Notes: generated by a model not told the origin, from the letters alone. A DNA stretch of 64,000 bases from Priestia megaterium (GCF_023824195.1 NZ_CP085447.1:1-64000); one strand, 5' to 3'; positions 51,940 to 61,883 are shown, counted from the first letter of the stretch. A program made the numbers and translations.

Positions 51940-52393
51940 ATATGAACCCTCCAATTTTTTGATGTTTTCATTTTACCCAAAGTAATGTATCCGATTCTCC
52001 ATAAGCTGGTTCGATTGCTTAATATTACTTATTACAAAGTTACAAAACTCATACCACTCACCCCCTTAATCATGTTAACGCTCGATCTGAAGATCTCATT
52101 ACGCCTACATTTGCAACAAACTTATGTTTTTTTATAATATATACTTATTGAACTATATTTATAGTATCTAAATAACGACTCATATATGTATAAGAAAAGA
52201 GGATATATTCTCATATATTGAACATATATCCTCTTATTAGTTTAGTCCATTTAAGACCTTATCCGGAAATTCAGTATAGTCATACACTTTGTTAAGCTCG
52301 ATTTCTTGCTCTTATATTTCTTCCAGGCTGATCACTCTTTTCTATTTGCCTCTTATTAGATTAATCTGCATAAGAGGGACCAAATGTTAAAGC
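51940..52393. other. Intergenic region with a hairpin
   Basis: No gene seen. AAGAGGATATAT (52197-52208) and ATATATCCTCTT (52224-52235) form a perfect 12-bp stem, probably a terminator for the minus-strand gene at 52394. Confidence 0.5.
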
Positions 52394-52891
52394 TTAATCA
52401 TCCCATTTATCTCCATCCGTAATCCATTTATCATTTTGCAAATCATAGCATGTATCATAATCATGAAAACTAAAATAGGCGGGTAACGTAATACTTTTTC
52501 CGTCTGCCTTATTCCAACACTCCACAAACCATTCTACAATAGCTTTTGTTTCAGCTTCCGATATTTCTTGGTCGGATTTTTCATAGAACTCCCAAAATTC
52601 ATCTTCTTTGTCATCAGGTATGCTATACGTTTCAATTTCGTCAAGCAAATCGCAGCTACCTGAAAAAATACTACTGTCATTTCCTTCATAAAAGACTTCG
52701 TTTGCATCTTTGTCCATAGAAAACATCCTAAGGGTAATTTCGGATGATTGAACGAAAGCTGTATAGTCTAATAAGTCAGTTTCTTTGTAATAATTGAACT
52801 TACATGTTTCTTTTATACGCTCAATTAGGGCATCAGAATGTTGCTGAAGTCCTTCTTTCAGTGAGTTAATATGATTTTCTATTGCAAACAA
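52394..52891 (-). CDS. Acidic hypothetical protein
   Basis: 165 residues from TTG at 52891 (SD GGAGTGGAG). Very acidic, one domain: FAIENHINSLKEGLQQHSDA, then EITLRMFSMDKDANEVFYEG, and a Trp/Asp-rich end (WFVECWNKADGK, YDLQNDKWITDGDKW). It resembles orphan immunity proteins in composition but I cannot name a family. Confidence 0.6.
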   Translation of the reverse strand: MFAIENHINSLKEGLQQHSDALIERIKETCKFNYYKETDLLDYTAFVQSSEITLRMFSMDKDANEVFYEGNDSSIFSGSCDLLDEIETYSIPDDKEDEFWEFYEKSDQEISEAETKAIVEWFVECWNKADGKSITLPAYFSFHDYDTCYDLQNDKWITDGDKWDD

Positions 52892-52961
52892 ATTTCTCCA
52901 CTCCCTATGTTGATTCTTTTTTTTATATGTAAATTAGACGTCTAGCTTGTTTATCTTATCC

Positions 52962-53049
52962 TTACATAAAGCGAACATCAATTAATTCACTTAGTCTCAC
53001 TTCATTCTTTAACTCAAATATGCCATTAATGAAAAATGTTCCTTCAGAA
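52962..53049 (-). pseudogene. YolD-like remnant, C-terminal part
   Basis: The minus strand reads EGTFFINGIFELKNEVRLSE then LIDVRFM-stop, matching FVFIDEVFELKNKMRLNELI of the intact YolD-like protein at 59858-60193. The N-terminal part is missing. Confidence 0.65.
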
Positions 53050-53138
53050 AAATAAGGATAAAACCTTTTAATTGTTTACGTGCTTTGAATTTATATATTT
53101 TGTATGGCATAATTTTCTAGAGAAAAAGGAGTGAAGAG

Positions 53139-53828
53139 ATGCAGAAAATATTAATTATTGAGGATGATCCCAAAATCGCGGAGCACCTTCAGTCGTATAT
53201 AGGGAAATATGGCTTTAATGCCATCATCGTGGAGGATTTTGATGATGTTATGGAAGAGTTTCATAAGCAGAAACCAGACCTTGTATTATTGGATATTAAT
53301 CTTCCTAGCTTTGATGGTTATTACTGGTGCAGGCAAATACGTAAGGAGTCTATATGTCCTGTTATATTTATATCTGCACGAGTAGGAGAGATGGATCAGG
53401 TGATGGCACTTGAAAATGGCGGCGATGATTTTATCACAAAGCCGTTTCATCCTGAAATTGTAATGGCGAAAATTCGTAGTCAGCTTCGCCGTGCTTATGG
53501 TGAATATGCATCACAGGTACAAGAACGAATTTTAGAGTTACAGGGATTAAAGCTGTTCCCGGAAAGATTGGAACTGTCATTTCGTAATCAAACAATCCTG
53601 CTGTCAAAGAAAGAAACAGATATAATTGAAAGTTTACTAGAGCGATACCCTCGTGTTGCCGGTCGCGAAGACTTGCTAGAAAAACTATGGGATGAACAAG
53701 TCTATGTAGATGAAAATACGCTAAATGTAAATATAGCAAGGGTAAGAAAAAAATTTGAAGAAGTTGGACTTTCAGGGCTGGTAGAAACAGTGAGAGGTGC
53801 TGGCTATCGTCTAATCGTTACCTGGTGA
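53139..53828 (+). CDS. bceR: OmpR-family response regulator, BceR-like
   Basis: 229 residues: receiver ILIIEDDPKIAEHLQSYIGK with phospho-Asp in LVLLDINLPSFDGY, and Thr/Lys switch ISARVG, ITKPF; winged-helix output ending ENTLNVNIARVRKKFEEVGL. Activates the adjacent ABC transporter when peptide antibiotics are present. SD AAAAAGGAG. The kinase gene overlaps its stop. Confidence 0.9.
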   Translation: MQKILIIEDDPKIAEHLQSYIGKYGFNAIIVEDFDDVMEEFHKQKPDLVLLDINLPSFDGYYWCRQIRKESICPVIFISARVGEMDQVMALENGGDDFITKPFHPEIVMAKIRSQLRRAYGEYASQVQERILELQGLKLFPERLELSFRNQTILLSKKETDIIESLLERYPRVAGREDLLEKLWDEQVYVDENTLNVNIARVRKKFEEVGLSGLVETVRGAGYRLIVTW

Positions 53829-53842
53829 AGGGTTGGAATAAA

Positions 53843-54844
53843 ATGAAATTATTCTTTAGAGAGCATGCTGTTTTAATTGCTGTACAAATTGTACAATTCT
53901 TTGTGGTTCTTGCCATCTATTGGCTTGATGGTTATCGTCATCTTCTGCCAGCCTTCTATGCAATCTTTCTCGGTCTATTCTTTCTCGCAAGTTATCTTGC
54001 TTACCATTATTTAAGTCGCCGCAAGTTTTATAAGAGATTAACGAACGAACTTTGTTCCCTGGATGATTCCTTTCAAACGACAGAATCCTCCCCAATCTCA
54101 CAGGCCCTTAATCATTTGCTAAAGGACCAATACAAGCATTATCAAACAAGAATAAAAGAGTTGGAGTCAAAACAGGAAGAACATTTAAAGTTTATGGATC
54201 AATGGGTCCATCAGATGAAAACACCCCTTTCTGTCATTGAGCTTATTGCCCAAAATTTAGATGAACCTGATTCTTCGAGTATTCGTGAAGAGACGGACCG
54301 AATGAAAACGGGCTTAAACACCATCCTCTACATGGCAAGACTTCGGACCATCGAACAGGACTTTCATATCAAACCTGTAAACTTGTCCAAAATGATTAAG
54401 GAAGTAAATGGTGAAAATAAACGATTTTATATTCGGAACCATGTGTATCCCAATGTCTTACAGCATAAGCGAGAAGTGGTCGTAGAGACGGATGAGAAAT
54501 GGCTGTTCTTTATTCTTTCACAATTGATTAATAATGCAGTGAAGTATTCCAAAGGGAAGAGCAATAGAATTGATATTACCATTTTCGAAAAAGAAGGAGA
54601 GGCTGTTTTAGAGGTAAAAGACTTTGGTGTGGGGATTCCTGAAACGGACAAGCGCCGTGTGTTTGACCCCTTTTACACGGGTGAGAATGGAAGGAAATTC
54701 AGAGAATCAACAGGCATGGGACTCTATTTAACGAAGGAAGCAGCTCATCATCTTGGTCATCGAATTGAGCTTGAATCCAAGGTGGGGGAAGGGTCAGCAT
54801 TTCAAGTGATTTTTGAAAAAACGCAAAACCTTACAGGGATGTAA
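53843..54844 (+). CDS. bceS: Intramembrane-sensing histidine kinase, BceS-like
   Basis: 333 residues (alternative GTG start at 53825 overlapping bceR). Two membrane helices with almost no outer loop (LIAVQIVQFFVVLAIYWL, AFYAIFLGLFFLASYL), then H-box DQWVHQMKTPLSVIEL, N-box FFILSQLINNAVKYS, G-boxes KDFGVGIPETD and STGMGLYLTKEAA. Such kinases do not sense the drug alone; they read the activity of the BceAB transporter. Confidence 0.9.
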   Translation: MKLFFREHAVLIAVQIVQFFVVLAIYWLDGYRHLLPAFYAIFLGLFFLASYLAYHYLSRRKFYKRLTNELCSLDDSFQTTESSPISQALNHLLKDQYKHYQTRIKELESKQEEHLKFMDQWVHQMKTPLSVIELIAQNLDEPDSSSIREETDRMKTGLNTILYMARLRTIEQDFHIKPVNLSKMIKEVNGENKRFYIRNHVYPNVLQHKREVVVETDEKWLFFILSQLINNAVKYSKGKSNRIDITIFEKEGEAVLEVKDFGVGIPETDKRRVFDPFYTGENGRKFRESTGMGLYLTKEAAHHLGHRIELESKVGEGSAFQVIFEKTQNLTGM

Positions 54845-54930
54845 GATAAGTGAAAGGAAAATCGATTTTTTGAGGTTGACATAAAAGATATACTAATCAC
54901 AAGTAGATTGTATGGAAAGGAGAACTTGTG

Positions 54931-55695
54931 ATGTTAAAAGTGAAACAAGTAAGTAAGATTTATGAAGGGAAAATCGCCTATCGTGCGTTAACAGACATAA
55001 ATTTAACCATTGATGAGGGGGAGTTTGTAGGAGTTATGGGTCCATCAGGAAGTGGAAAAACAACGCTCCTGAATATGATTGCTACAATTGATGAACCGAC
55101 AACAGGAGAAATCCTGATCAATGAAAAGAACCCACATATATTAAAAAAAGACGCATTAGCAAAATTTCGCCGTCGCGAATTGGGCTTTGTCTTTCAAGAC
55201 TTTAATTTACTTCATACCTTAACGGTTGAAGAAAATATTGTCCTGCCACTAACATTGGATGGAAAAAAAGTGAGTGAAATGAAGGAAAAGGCATACAAAA
55301 TTGCTGAAAAATTAGGGATTACAGGCATTATGAAAAAACGGACGTATGAAATATCAGGCGGACAAGCGCAAAGAGCAGCTGTGGCGAGAGCGATGATTCA
55401 TACTCCTAAGCTTCTACTAGCAGATGAACCGACAGGAAATCTTGATTCCAAGTCTTCAAAAGATGTGATGGAAATGCTTGAGTCTATTAATAAAAATGAG
55501 CAGACAACGATGATGCTTGTAACACATGATGCGCAGGCAGCGAGCTATTGTAACCGGGTCATCTTTATTCGTGATGGTAAGTTCTATTCGGAGATACACC
55601 GTGGTGATAATCGTCAGGCCTTTTTCCAAAAAATTATAGATACACTTTCTTTACTGGGAGGGGATGCACATGACCTTTCGACAGTTCGCGTTTAA
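54931..55695 (+). CDS. bceA: ABC transporter ATPase, BceA-like
   Basis: 254 residues: Walker A GPSGSGKTT, Q-loop FVFQDFNLL, signature ISGGQAQRA, Walker B LLLADEPTGN, H-loop LVTHD. SD AAAGGAG fits ATG at 54931. It has its own promoter region (54845-54930, with TTGACA at about 54874) which should be the BceR target. Overlaps the permease start. Confidence 0.92.
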   Translation: MLKVKQVSKIYEGKIAYRALTDINLTIDEGEFVGVMGPSGSGKTTLLNMIATIDEPTTGEILINEKNPHILKKDALAKFRRRELGFVFQDFNLLHTLTVEENIVLPLTLDGKKVSEMKEKAYKIAEKLGITGIMKKRTYEISGGQAQRAAVARAMIHTPKLLLADEPTGNLDSKSSKDVMEMLESINKNEQTTMMLVTHDAQAASYCNRVIFIRDGKFYSEIHRGDNRQAFFQKIIDTLSLLGGDAHDLSTVRV

Positions 55696-57532
55696 CAACG
55701 TTATACGTAATAAAAGGTTATATGCAGCCTATTTTCTTAGCAGTTTATTTACGGTTATGGTCTTTTTTACCTTCTCCATTTTTGCTAATCATCCTGTGTT
55801 AAGTGAGGATGATATGAGCTCAAGTGTAACCACAGGAATGAATGCAGCAGCAGGAATTATTTATGTGTTTTCCTTCTTTTTTGTCTTATATTCAATGAGC
55901 TCTTTTTTACAGTCTCGGAAAAAAGAGTTTGGTTTACTAATGATGCAAGGTATGTCAATGAAACAAATTCGTTTGATGGTGTTCTTAGAAAATATGCTTA
56001 TTGGATTTTTAGCAACACTAGGTGGTATACTCCTTGGCCTTGTTTTTGCAAAGGCTATTTTACTACTAGCTGAAAATGTATTGATTATTGAACATGCGCT
56101 GTCTTTTTATTTTCCAGTTAAAGCAATTATAATCACTTTTGTCTCCTTTATGATTTTATTTTTCTTTATTTCCTTATTTGTTACGTATGTTCTGCGTAGT
56201 AAAAAGTTGATTGAATTAATAAAAGGCAATAAAATTTCAAAGGGTGAGCCAAAAGCGAATCTTTTTTTAACGCTGTTAGCTGTGCTTTTATTAGGAGTAG
56301 GATATGGTGGTGCCTTATTAGCAAAAGGAGTAACGGTTGTAGTTGCAATGATCCCAGTTATCGTCGTTGTTTGTATTGGCACCTATCTGTTATTTACGCA
56401 ATTAAGTGTTTTTATTATTAGAAGATTAAAGAAGAATGAACGTGTTTTTTGGTCTAAAACCAATATGTTGCTGTTTTCGGACCTGGCCTTTCGTATGAAG
56501 GATAATGCACGAACTTTTTTCATGGTAGCCATGGTTTCAACAGTCGCATTTTGTGCAATTGGTTCTTTATTCGGATTTCAAACCGTCCTTACATCAAGCA
56601 TAAAATCTGTAAATGCTAATACGTTTTCTTATAAGACATCTGAAAAAAATGAAGAAAAAAATGTTGCGTTTATCAACCAGACTTTAAAGGAAGAAAAAAT
56701 TAAGACGGATACAGCGCATACAGTACTGCGATCTTATGAAATCGGTGGGGATACGATTCTTATTGCCAATCAATCTGATTTCAACCAATTTGCTGCACTT
56801 ATCGGGGAAAAGCCAATTAACTTAAAAGACGGGCAAGTTATGGTTGTGGAATTTAAAGGTACAGACTTCGGACAAAAGAAAGACCTGCTAAGTAAAAAGA
56901 TTAAACTGAATAAAGGTTCAACTTTAAAACCAAAAGAAGTCATTTACTCAAATGCCTTACCTGCATCAGGTTCATATTATGTTGTGTCAGATGAAGATTA
57001 TAAACAACTTCCTGAACCAAAGGATCAGCAAAGCTATTATGCTTGGCAAGCAACTGCTGGAAAAGAAAAGATAATGGCTGCCTCCGAAAAGCTATACAAG
57101 AAATTGGAAAGATATGAGATTACATCAGTAGATTATGAAATATATGAAATTATGAAAGGCTACGGTCCTATTTTATTTGTCGGACTATTTATTGGGATCG
57201 TCTTTTTCGTATCAGCTGGTAGTTTCCTATACTTCCGGCTTTACATGGACTTGGATGAGGATAAACAAAAGTTCAAATCGATATCAAAAATGGGGTTAAC
57301 TGATAAAGAACTGAAAAGAGTATTAAACAGGCAAACCATGATACTGTTTTTCGCGCCGATAATTGTCGCTCTCATTCATGGGGCTGTAGCCCTTACAGCG
57401 TTATCGAACCTGTTCTATTTTAATCTTTTTAAGGAATCCGTTATTGTTCTAAGTGTTTTCTTAGCTATTCAGATTGTTTATTTCTTTATTGTACGCTTTT
57501 TCTATACAAAGCAGATTAAGGCATCAATTTAA
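55670..57532 (+). CDS. bceB: ABC transporter permease, BceB-like
   Basis: 620 residues (ATG at 55670 fits GGAGGGG better than the ATG at 55664). FtsX-type helices, ten in all, with the large outer domain of ~200 residues between helices 7 and 8 (VNANTFSYKTSEKNEEKNVA to YEIMKGYGP) that is characteristic of BceB peptide-antibiotic resistance permeases. With BceA it frees lipid II-cycle targets from bacitracin or lantibiotic-like drugs, and it signals through BceS. Confidence 0.92.
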   Translation: MTFRQFAFNNVIRNKRLYAAYFLSSLFTVMVFFTFSIFANHPVLSEDDMSSSVTTGMNAAAGIIYVFSFFFVLYSMSSFLQSRKKEFGLLMMQGMSMKQIRLMVFLENMLIGFLATLGGILLGLVFAKAILLLAENVLIIEHALSFYFPVKAIIITFVSFMILFFFISLFVTYVLRSKKLIELIKGNKISKGEPKANLFLTLLAVLLLGVGYGGALLAKGVTVVVAMIPVIVVVCIGTYLLFTQLSVFIIRRLKKNERVFWSKTNMLLFSDLAFRMKDNARTFFMVAMVSTVAFCAIGSLFGFQTVLTSSIKSVNANTFSYKTSEKNEEKNVAFINQTLKEEKIKTDTAHTVLRSYEIGGDTILIANQSDFNQFAALIGEKPINLKDGQVMVVEFKGTDFGQKKDLLSKKIKLNKGSTLKPKEVIYSNALPASGSYYVVSDEDYKQLPEPKDQQSYYAWQATAGKEKIMAASEKLYKKLERYEITSVDYEIYEIMKGYGPILFVGLFIGIVFFVSAGSFLYFRLYMDLDEDKQKFKSISKMGLTDKELKRVLNRQTMILFFAPIIVALIHGAVALTALSNLFYFNLFKESVIVLSVFLAIQIVYFFIVRFFYTKQIKASI

Positions 57533-57552
57533 ATTCAATACGGATACAAGAA

Positions 57553-57584
57553 GAAAGGGTCAGACTTTGTCTGATCCTTTTTTT
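57553..57584 (+). terminator. Terminator of the bce operon
   Basis: AAAGGGTCAGAC and GTCTGATCCTTTTTTT-type arms pair around TTT. Confidence 0.85.
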
Positions 57585-57774
57585 AAAACATTAATTGATA
57601 CTAGTAAGCGTTATGACAGTTTCGCTGATACTCCCCAAAATAGGACCTTACAGCAAAGCAATCAGTAGCCGAAATTCTTTTAGCTAAATCAAATATCAAA
57701 TTAATAAATTTTCTTGCGAAACAATAGCTTTGTTATTTTTAAAATGACAACAAATAAGGTTCTAGATTATAATA

Positions 57775-57830
57775 AAAACTTCAACAAAAAGAGCAGTGTT
57801 GTAAAGATACTGCTCTTTTTGTTGAAGTTT
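57775..57830. terminator. Long bidirectional terminator
   Basis: AAACTTCAACAAAAAGAGCA pairs with TGCTCTTTTTGTTGAAGTTT around a short loop; it serves the minus-strand Rpn gene. The preceding ~190 bp (57585-57774) have no gene. Confidence 0.85.
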
Positions 57831-58707
57831 ATTGATGACGAAGCTTTTCGATTTCTTCTATAGAAAGACCTGTCAACTTACTTATTACGTTGCTAGCTAT
57901 ACCTTCTTGAATCATTCCAATAGCCATAGCTTTTATTGTTTCTTCTCTACCTTCTTGTTTCCCTTTTTTCTCAGCCCTCTTTAATGCCGACTTTTCATCT
58001 AAAAGGGCTTTTCTCCTCGCCTCATAAGCCAGTAAAACTTCTGGATCTTGACTCACACGTTCCCATTCATCCATCGCTTTCTTCAATATCTGATCTTCTT
58101 GCATCGCAATCTCCTCCAATACCTGAGTGATTTCTTCATCTTCCGATGCTTCAAGTAATAATAACCATCGTACAAGTTGATCTTCCCGTGGATCTACCTC
58201 TCTGTTGCGCCATTTAATTAATAGCTTAGGTAGCTCCATAAAATGAATTTCCAGCATATCGGTTAAGAGTACTTTCTTTTCGCGCTCATATAACTGAAAG
58301 GTAGAATGATAATCCATGATATGAGATAAATAACGGAAGTTAACAATGTTGATGGTAATCGTTTTACAAAGCTCTCCATAGTCCATGCCTTCTTTCATTT
58401 GACTACTATACATTTTGGACCAGTAATAGAGCGTTCGTTTTTCCATGTCATGCTTATTATTAAGTTGAATTTCAATGTTGACACGGCTTCCATCCTCTAA
58501 TTGCGCATGTACATCTAAAATCGAGCGTTTATCTTCTTGGTTTTCTTTATTAAAATGAGGATCTAATAACTGAACCGTTTGAATCTTCTTCTCGTCTGGA
58601 AAGCGAAGCGCTGCATTTAAAAAGGCAGCTAGAATGGATTCATTTCCATGCGTGCCAAATAGTGATTTAAACGCAAAGTCGACACGTAAATCTAATCGTT
58701 TCGTCAT
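57829..58707 (-). CDS. Rpn-family recombination-promoting nuclease / PD-(D/E)XK putative transposase
   Basis: 292 residues from ATG at 58707 (SD GGAGG). Starts RLDLRVDFAFKSLFGTHGNE, catalytic set Asp in SILDVHAQLEDG, Glu-x-Gln in VNIEIQLNN, and the YYWSKMYSSQMKEGMDYGEL helix. Coiled, Lys/Glu-rich C-terminal part with AIGMIQEGIASNVISKLTGL. Rpn proteins cut DNA in vivo and promote RecA-independent recombination; true transposition is not shown. Widely present in the B. cereus group. Confidence 0.9.
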   Translation of the reverse strand: MTKRLDLRVDFAFKSLFGTHGNESILAAFLNAALRFPDEKKIQTVQLLDPHFNKENQEDKRSILDVHAQLEDGSRVNIEIQLNNKHDMEKRTLYYWSKMYSSQMKEGMDYGELCKTITINIVNFRYLSHIMDYHSTFQLYEREKKVLLTDMLEIHFMELPKLLIKWRNREVDPREDQLVRWLLLLEASEDEEITQVLEEIAMQEDQILKKAMDEWERVSQDPEVLLAYEARRKALLDEKSALKRAEKKGKQEGREETIKAMAIGMIQEGIASNVISKLTGLSIEEIEKLRHQ

Positions 58708-58728
58708 AATATCCTCCATCATCTCCAT

Positions 58729-59247
58729 GTTTGATATTAGTATACCATGACTGTATGAGTTCTTTCTATTTCACACTTTATAGCGTAATAAAGTGGTCAT
58801 CAGGTATCTCCCGTTCTTTATTATTAATAGTAATAGTGAAGAAAAATTAAAAATAAAAGTTTTTCAGTAATTCTGTAAAAAAAACTTATCGAAAATAACA
58901 TAAATCGCTTTTAGATAAAGCTATATAATTGATAAAAACAATAGCAACTGTAAGTAAATGATCGTTTTAGTATTTTATTTACAATATAAAAGACACTTGC
59001 TATACGCAAGTGCCTTTTGCTACGTTGATATTTTTAAAAACCTATTATAAAAATAAATGTTCTTAAAGAAGTGACGTGTTCATGTTGGAAAACACGGTCA
59101 TCTCTTATTATAGATGAAATCTCTTTAGTAAGCTACTAAAGTACAATAGTAAAGATATTTTTTAGATCACCTTAAGTTAAACTATAACAAAATAGATGGC
59201 CTTCTAGATAACTCAATGTTAATCATTAGAAGCTTATAGAAAAGATT
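58729..59247. other. Gene-free region with one hairpin
   Basis: No gene seen. AAAGACACTTGC/GCAAGTGCCTTTT at about 58990-59020 is a terminator-like hairpin. Confidence 0.5.
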
Positions 59248-59559
59248 TTAGGGTTTATTCACCTTAAAAATGCTTTTTCTTTGCTCCTGTTTAACGCGCT
59301 TTAAGCGCAACTCTATTTTTTTATCTAACGTTTTATGTGCACTTTTGATGATTATACATATAAACAGTAAGACCACAGTTATGATTACAGATCGTGGTAC
59401 GTGGAAGCAGAAGCAAAGTATGGCTACAAGTAGGGATATAGCACAAATAAAATTGATTATCCATTTTCTACTTCTATGAGCTTCAAGGTTTCTTTCAAGC
59501 AACTGCTTTTGTCCTTCTTCCCTTTTTATACCTTCTAAATTATTGTGTGTAAGATTCAT
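59248..59559 (-). CDS. Two-helix membrane protein
   Basis: 103 residues: a charged start with EEGQKQLLERNLEAHR, two membrane helices (WIINFICAISLLVAILCFCF, SVIITVVLLFICIIIKS), then a very basic end (RLKRVKQEQRKS). No family known to me. It faces a region with no partner gene; SD is GGGGAGAAAC. Confidence 0.6.
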   Translation of the reverse strand: MNLTHNNLEGIKREEGQKQLLERNLEAHRSRKWIINFICAISLLVAILCFCFHVPRSVIITVVLLFICIIIKSAHKTLDKKIELRLKRVKQEQRKSIFKVNKP

Positions 59560-59670
59560 CGTTGTTTCTCCCCAGGAAAACTAGTTTTGTATAATCTACG
59601 TATTAGTTTGTTCCCAAGATGGCGCCTTCTTGGAAAAAATAATCCGTAGTTTTTTCCTTTTTATTATAAA

Positions 59671-59844
59671 TTAAACAATATTAAAAGTTATAACTAATTT
59701 TTCATAAAATGTCCAATGAGTGAACCTTCTGTTTGCTAAACAAGAGTAATTTTGAATTTTCTTCCTCTCTTTCAAGGCGATGGCATAGTTGGCTAGCACC
59801 TGTACAGAAAGCTTGTTACAATGGTTTATACTTACTTCCTTCAT
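59671..59844 (-). CDS. Third gene of the UvrX/YolD operon, small protein
   Basis: 57 residues from ATG at 59844, 13 bases after the YolD-like stop (SD AAGGTGA inside the end of the yolD-like frame). Product: MKEVSINHCNKLSVQVLANY, then ALKERKKIQNYSCLANRRFT. Short helical, basic. Same-operon spacing supports it; function unknown. Confidence 0.5.
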   Translation of the reverse strand: MKEVSINHCNKLSVQVLANYAIALKERKKIQNYSCLANRRFTHWTFYEKLVITFNIV

Positions 59845-59857
59845 GCATTCATTCACC

Positions 59858-60193
59858 TTATACGAATTGAACATCAATAAGTTCGTTTAACCTCATTTTG
59901 TTTTTTAATTCAAATACTTCATCGATAAAAACAAACAAATTCCCCAGGGAATCAACAAATTGGATGAATCCCTTTTCTGTAATACATTGTCCCTTTTTGT
60001 AGTATGTAAGATAAACTTGTTTATTTGTATGTAATGCTTCAATCAATATGAAATTAATTTGTTCCATTTGCTCTTCTGTTAAAAGAGGTTGAGGTACTTC
60101 TGCTTGCTTGTTTATGACTTCCTGTAATCCTATGTATTGCTCGGGCATACTCGCAAATGGGCGCCATTTTTTCATTTTTCTATCGTGATGCAT
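59858..60193 (-). CDS. yolD: YolD-like protein, UvrX partner
   Basis: 111 residues, starting MHHDRKMKKWRPFASMPEQY and then GLQEVINKQAEVP; C-terminal sheet (GFIQFVDSLGNLFVFIDEVF, ELKNKMRLNELID). YolD-like proteins accompany Y-family polymerases in Bacillus and are thought to play a role like UmuD. It lies 19 bp after uvrX; SD AAAGGAGG. Two decayed copies of the family are at 48.7 and 53.0 kb. Confidence 0.88.
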   Translation of the reverse strand: MHHDRKMKKWRPFASMPEQYIGLQEVINKQAEVPQPLLTEEQMEQINFILIEALHTNKQVYLTYYKKGQCITEKGFIQFVDSLGNLFVFIDEVFELKNKMRLNELIDVQFV

Positions 60194-60212
60194 GATATAT
60201 TCCTCCTTTATG

Positions 60213-61478
60213 CTATGATTTATGACCTCCTATAAGGCCGTTTCGATAACGAGCTGTTGAGTGATCCAGATAGCTTGAAGCCCGTAGCACACTATTTTTC
60301 CCATAACGCAGCCGAATTTCATCAATCGTTTTGGCAAGGGCATAGGCTCTTTCACGCTGATCGATATCCTCAAATAAGCTCATTTGCTCCTCTTCCTGAA
60401 TGCTTATGTTTGATAAGGAAATCCCAATGGAGCGAATCGGCATTCCACTATCAAATGTATGTAAAATGCTTAAACAATAAGGAAAGATATCTTGGCTTAA
60501 GTTTGAAGCTCTCCCCATTTTCTTTTGTCTGGAGAAGCCTCCGCCTGCTTGTTTGCTGTATCCAATCGATAAATGGATAGTTTGAGCCACCACTTGATGC
60601 ATGCGTAAACGAAAGCAAACATCGTCCAATAGTTCCAATAGTAATAATTCCACTTCTTTTCGGCTTGTATAATCTCGAAAGAGAATCTGACTTTTCCCAA
60701 AGGAACGGGAACTAGGGATGTACACATCAGAAATACGACTAAAATCAATCCCATTCGCATGTTGGTGAAGTTCTTGTCCCATGATGCCAAATTCTTTTTG
60801 TAACATTTCTTTAGAAGAAAGAGCGAGTTCTTTTATGGTATAGATACCTAAACGGTTTAAGCGTCTTTCTGTAGCTGACGAGATCCCCCAGAAATCCTTC
60901 ATTGGATGAATCGACCATAACTTAAAGGGAATATCCTCATATCGCCAATAAGCAACCCCTGTTGGACTATTCTTGGCCTCATGATCTAAGCTTACCTTAG
61001 CCAGTAAGAGATTAGGACCGATTCCTGCGGTAGCTGTCAGTCTTGTTTTGCGATAGATCTCATTAAGTATTCGATGAGCTAGCTCCTCAGGTGTTCGAGC
61101 AAACAAATGCAAAGAAGCTGTCGCATCAATAAACAACTCATCAATGCTATACGCATGGAAATCTTCAGGAGCCACATACTGTAACACCAAACTAGAAATA
61201 TAGTTTGAAGCCTTGATATATCTCTCCATGGATGGATTCACGATATGGATATCTTTCCTTTTAGGAATGTCGAAAAGACGGCTGCCGGTTTTGATCCCTT
61301 CTTTCTTTAATAAAGGTGTGGCAGCTAACACAACAGACCCCGACCGTTTGATATCTCCTACAACCGCAAGCTTTGTTTTTAACGGATCTAATCCCCGTAT
61401 GACAGAAGAAACGGAAGCAAAAAAAGCTTTCATGTCTATGCAAATAATGACTCTGTTTGGTAGCTTCCCATAATCCAT
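60213..61478 (-). CDS. uvrX: Y-family translesion DNA polymerase, UvrX/UmuC-like
   Basis: 421 residues: catalytic Asp in CIDMKAFFASVSS, DE pair in YSIDELFIDAT, thumb and helix-hairpin-helix around FWGISSATERRLNRLGIYTI, little finger FGKSQILFRDYTSRKEVELL. The C-terminal part has the beta-clamp type EEEQMSLFEDID. It copies damaged DNA with low fidelity. Two perfect LexA boxes are upstream, so it is part of the SOS response; it is the first gene of an operon with yolD. Confidence 0.93.
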   Translation of the reverse strand: MDYGKLPNRVIICIDMKAFFASVSSVIRGLDPLKTKLAVVGDIKRSGSVVLAATPLLKKEGIKTGSRLFDIPKRKDIHIVNPSMERYIKASNYISSLVLQYVAPEDFHAYSIDELFIDATASLHLFARTPEELAHRILNEIYRKTRLTATAGIGPNLLLAKVSLDHEAKNSPTGVAYWRYEDIPFKLWSIHPMKDFWGISSATERRLNRLGIYTIKELALSSKEMLQKEFGIMGQELHQHANGIDFSRISDVYIPSSRSFGKSQILFRDYTSRKEVELLLLELLDDVCFRLRMHQVVAQTIHLSIGYSKQAGGGFSRQKKMGRASNLSQDIFPYCLSILHTFDSGMPIRSIGISLSNISIQEEEQMSLFEDIDQRERAYALAKTIDEIRLRYGKNSVLRASSYLDHSTARYRNGLIGGHKS

Positions 61479-61498
61479 TGGAATAACTCCTCAATAAA

Positions 61499-61536
61499 GA
61501 ACGTTTGTTCTTTATATTATATGCGAACAAACGTTC
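61499..61536 (-). promoter_or_regulatory. Twin LexA (DinR) boxes before uvrX
   Basis: GAACGTTTGTTC (61499-61510) and GAACAAACGTTC (61525-61536) both match the Gram-positive SOS box GAAC-N4-GTTC. Their centres are 26 bp apart; they are mirror images of each other. Confidence 0.9.
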
Positions 61537-61848
61537 TTTATTCAATGGAATATCATCCCTTTTCCCGATTATTACTATTACTTAGTCCTAAACAAAAGAG
61601 AGTGATAGCAAGCTACTCACTTTTTTTATAATATATGAAAAAAGTCGTATTATTTACCTTATATTAACTGTAAAATAGAGAGTAGTAATCAAGGTTAACG
61701 AGGGTTAATGGAGGTTGTGGGCAAGCTTCTCTCCCTCATAATAGGTCATAATCGAGGCATTCTTAGAAAAGAATACATACTTGTCCAGTTAGTTTCACAT
61801 AGCCAAGATTAAAGTTTTTCTACTAGTTAATTCTTTTTAATGCCTATA
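61537..61848. other. Intergenic region
   Basis: A+T-rich, no gene seen. Presumably holds promoter elements for the next plus-strand gene. Confidence 0.4.
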
Positions 61849-61883
61849 TTTTCCTATATGTAATATTAGTACATATAGGAAAA
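61849..61883 (+). promoter_or_regulatory. 14-bp perfect inverted repeat before the IS-cut gene
   Basis: TTTTCCTATATGTA (61849-61862) and TACATATAGGAAAA (61870-61883), 28 bases upstream of the GTG start; a probable operator for a dimeric regulator. Confidence 0.6.
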
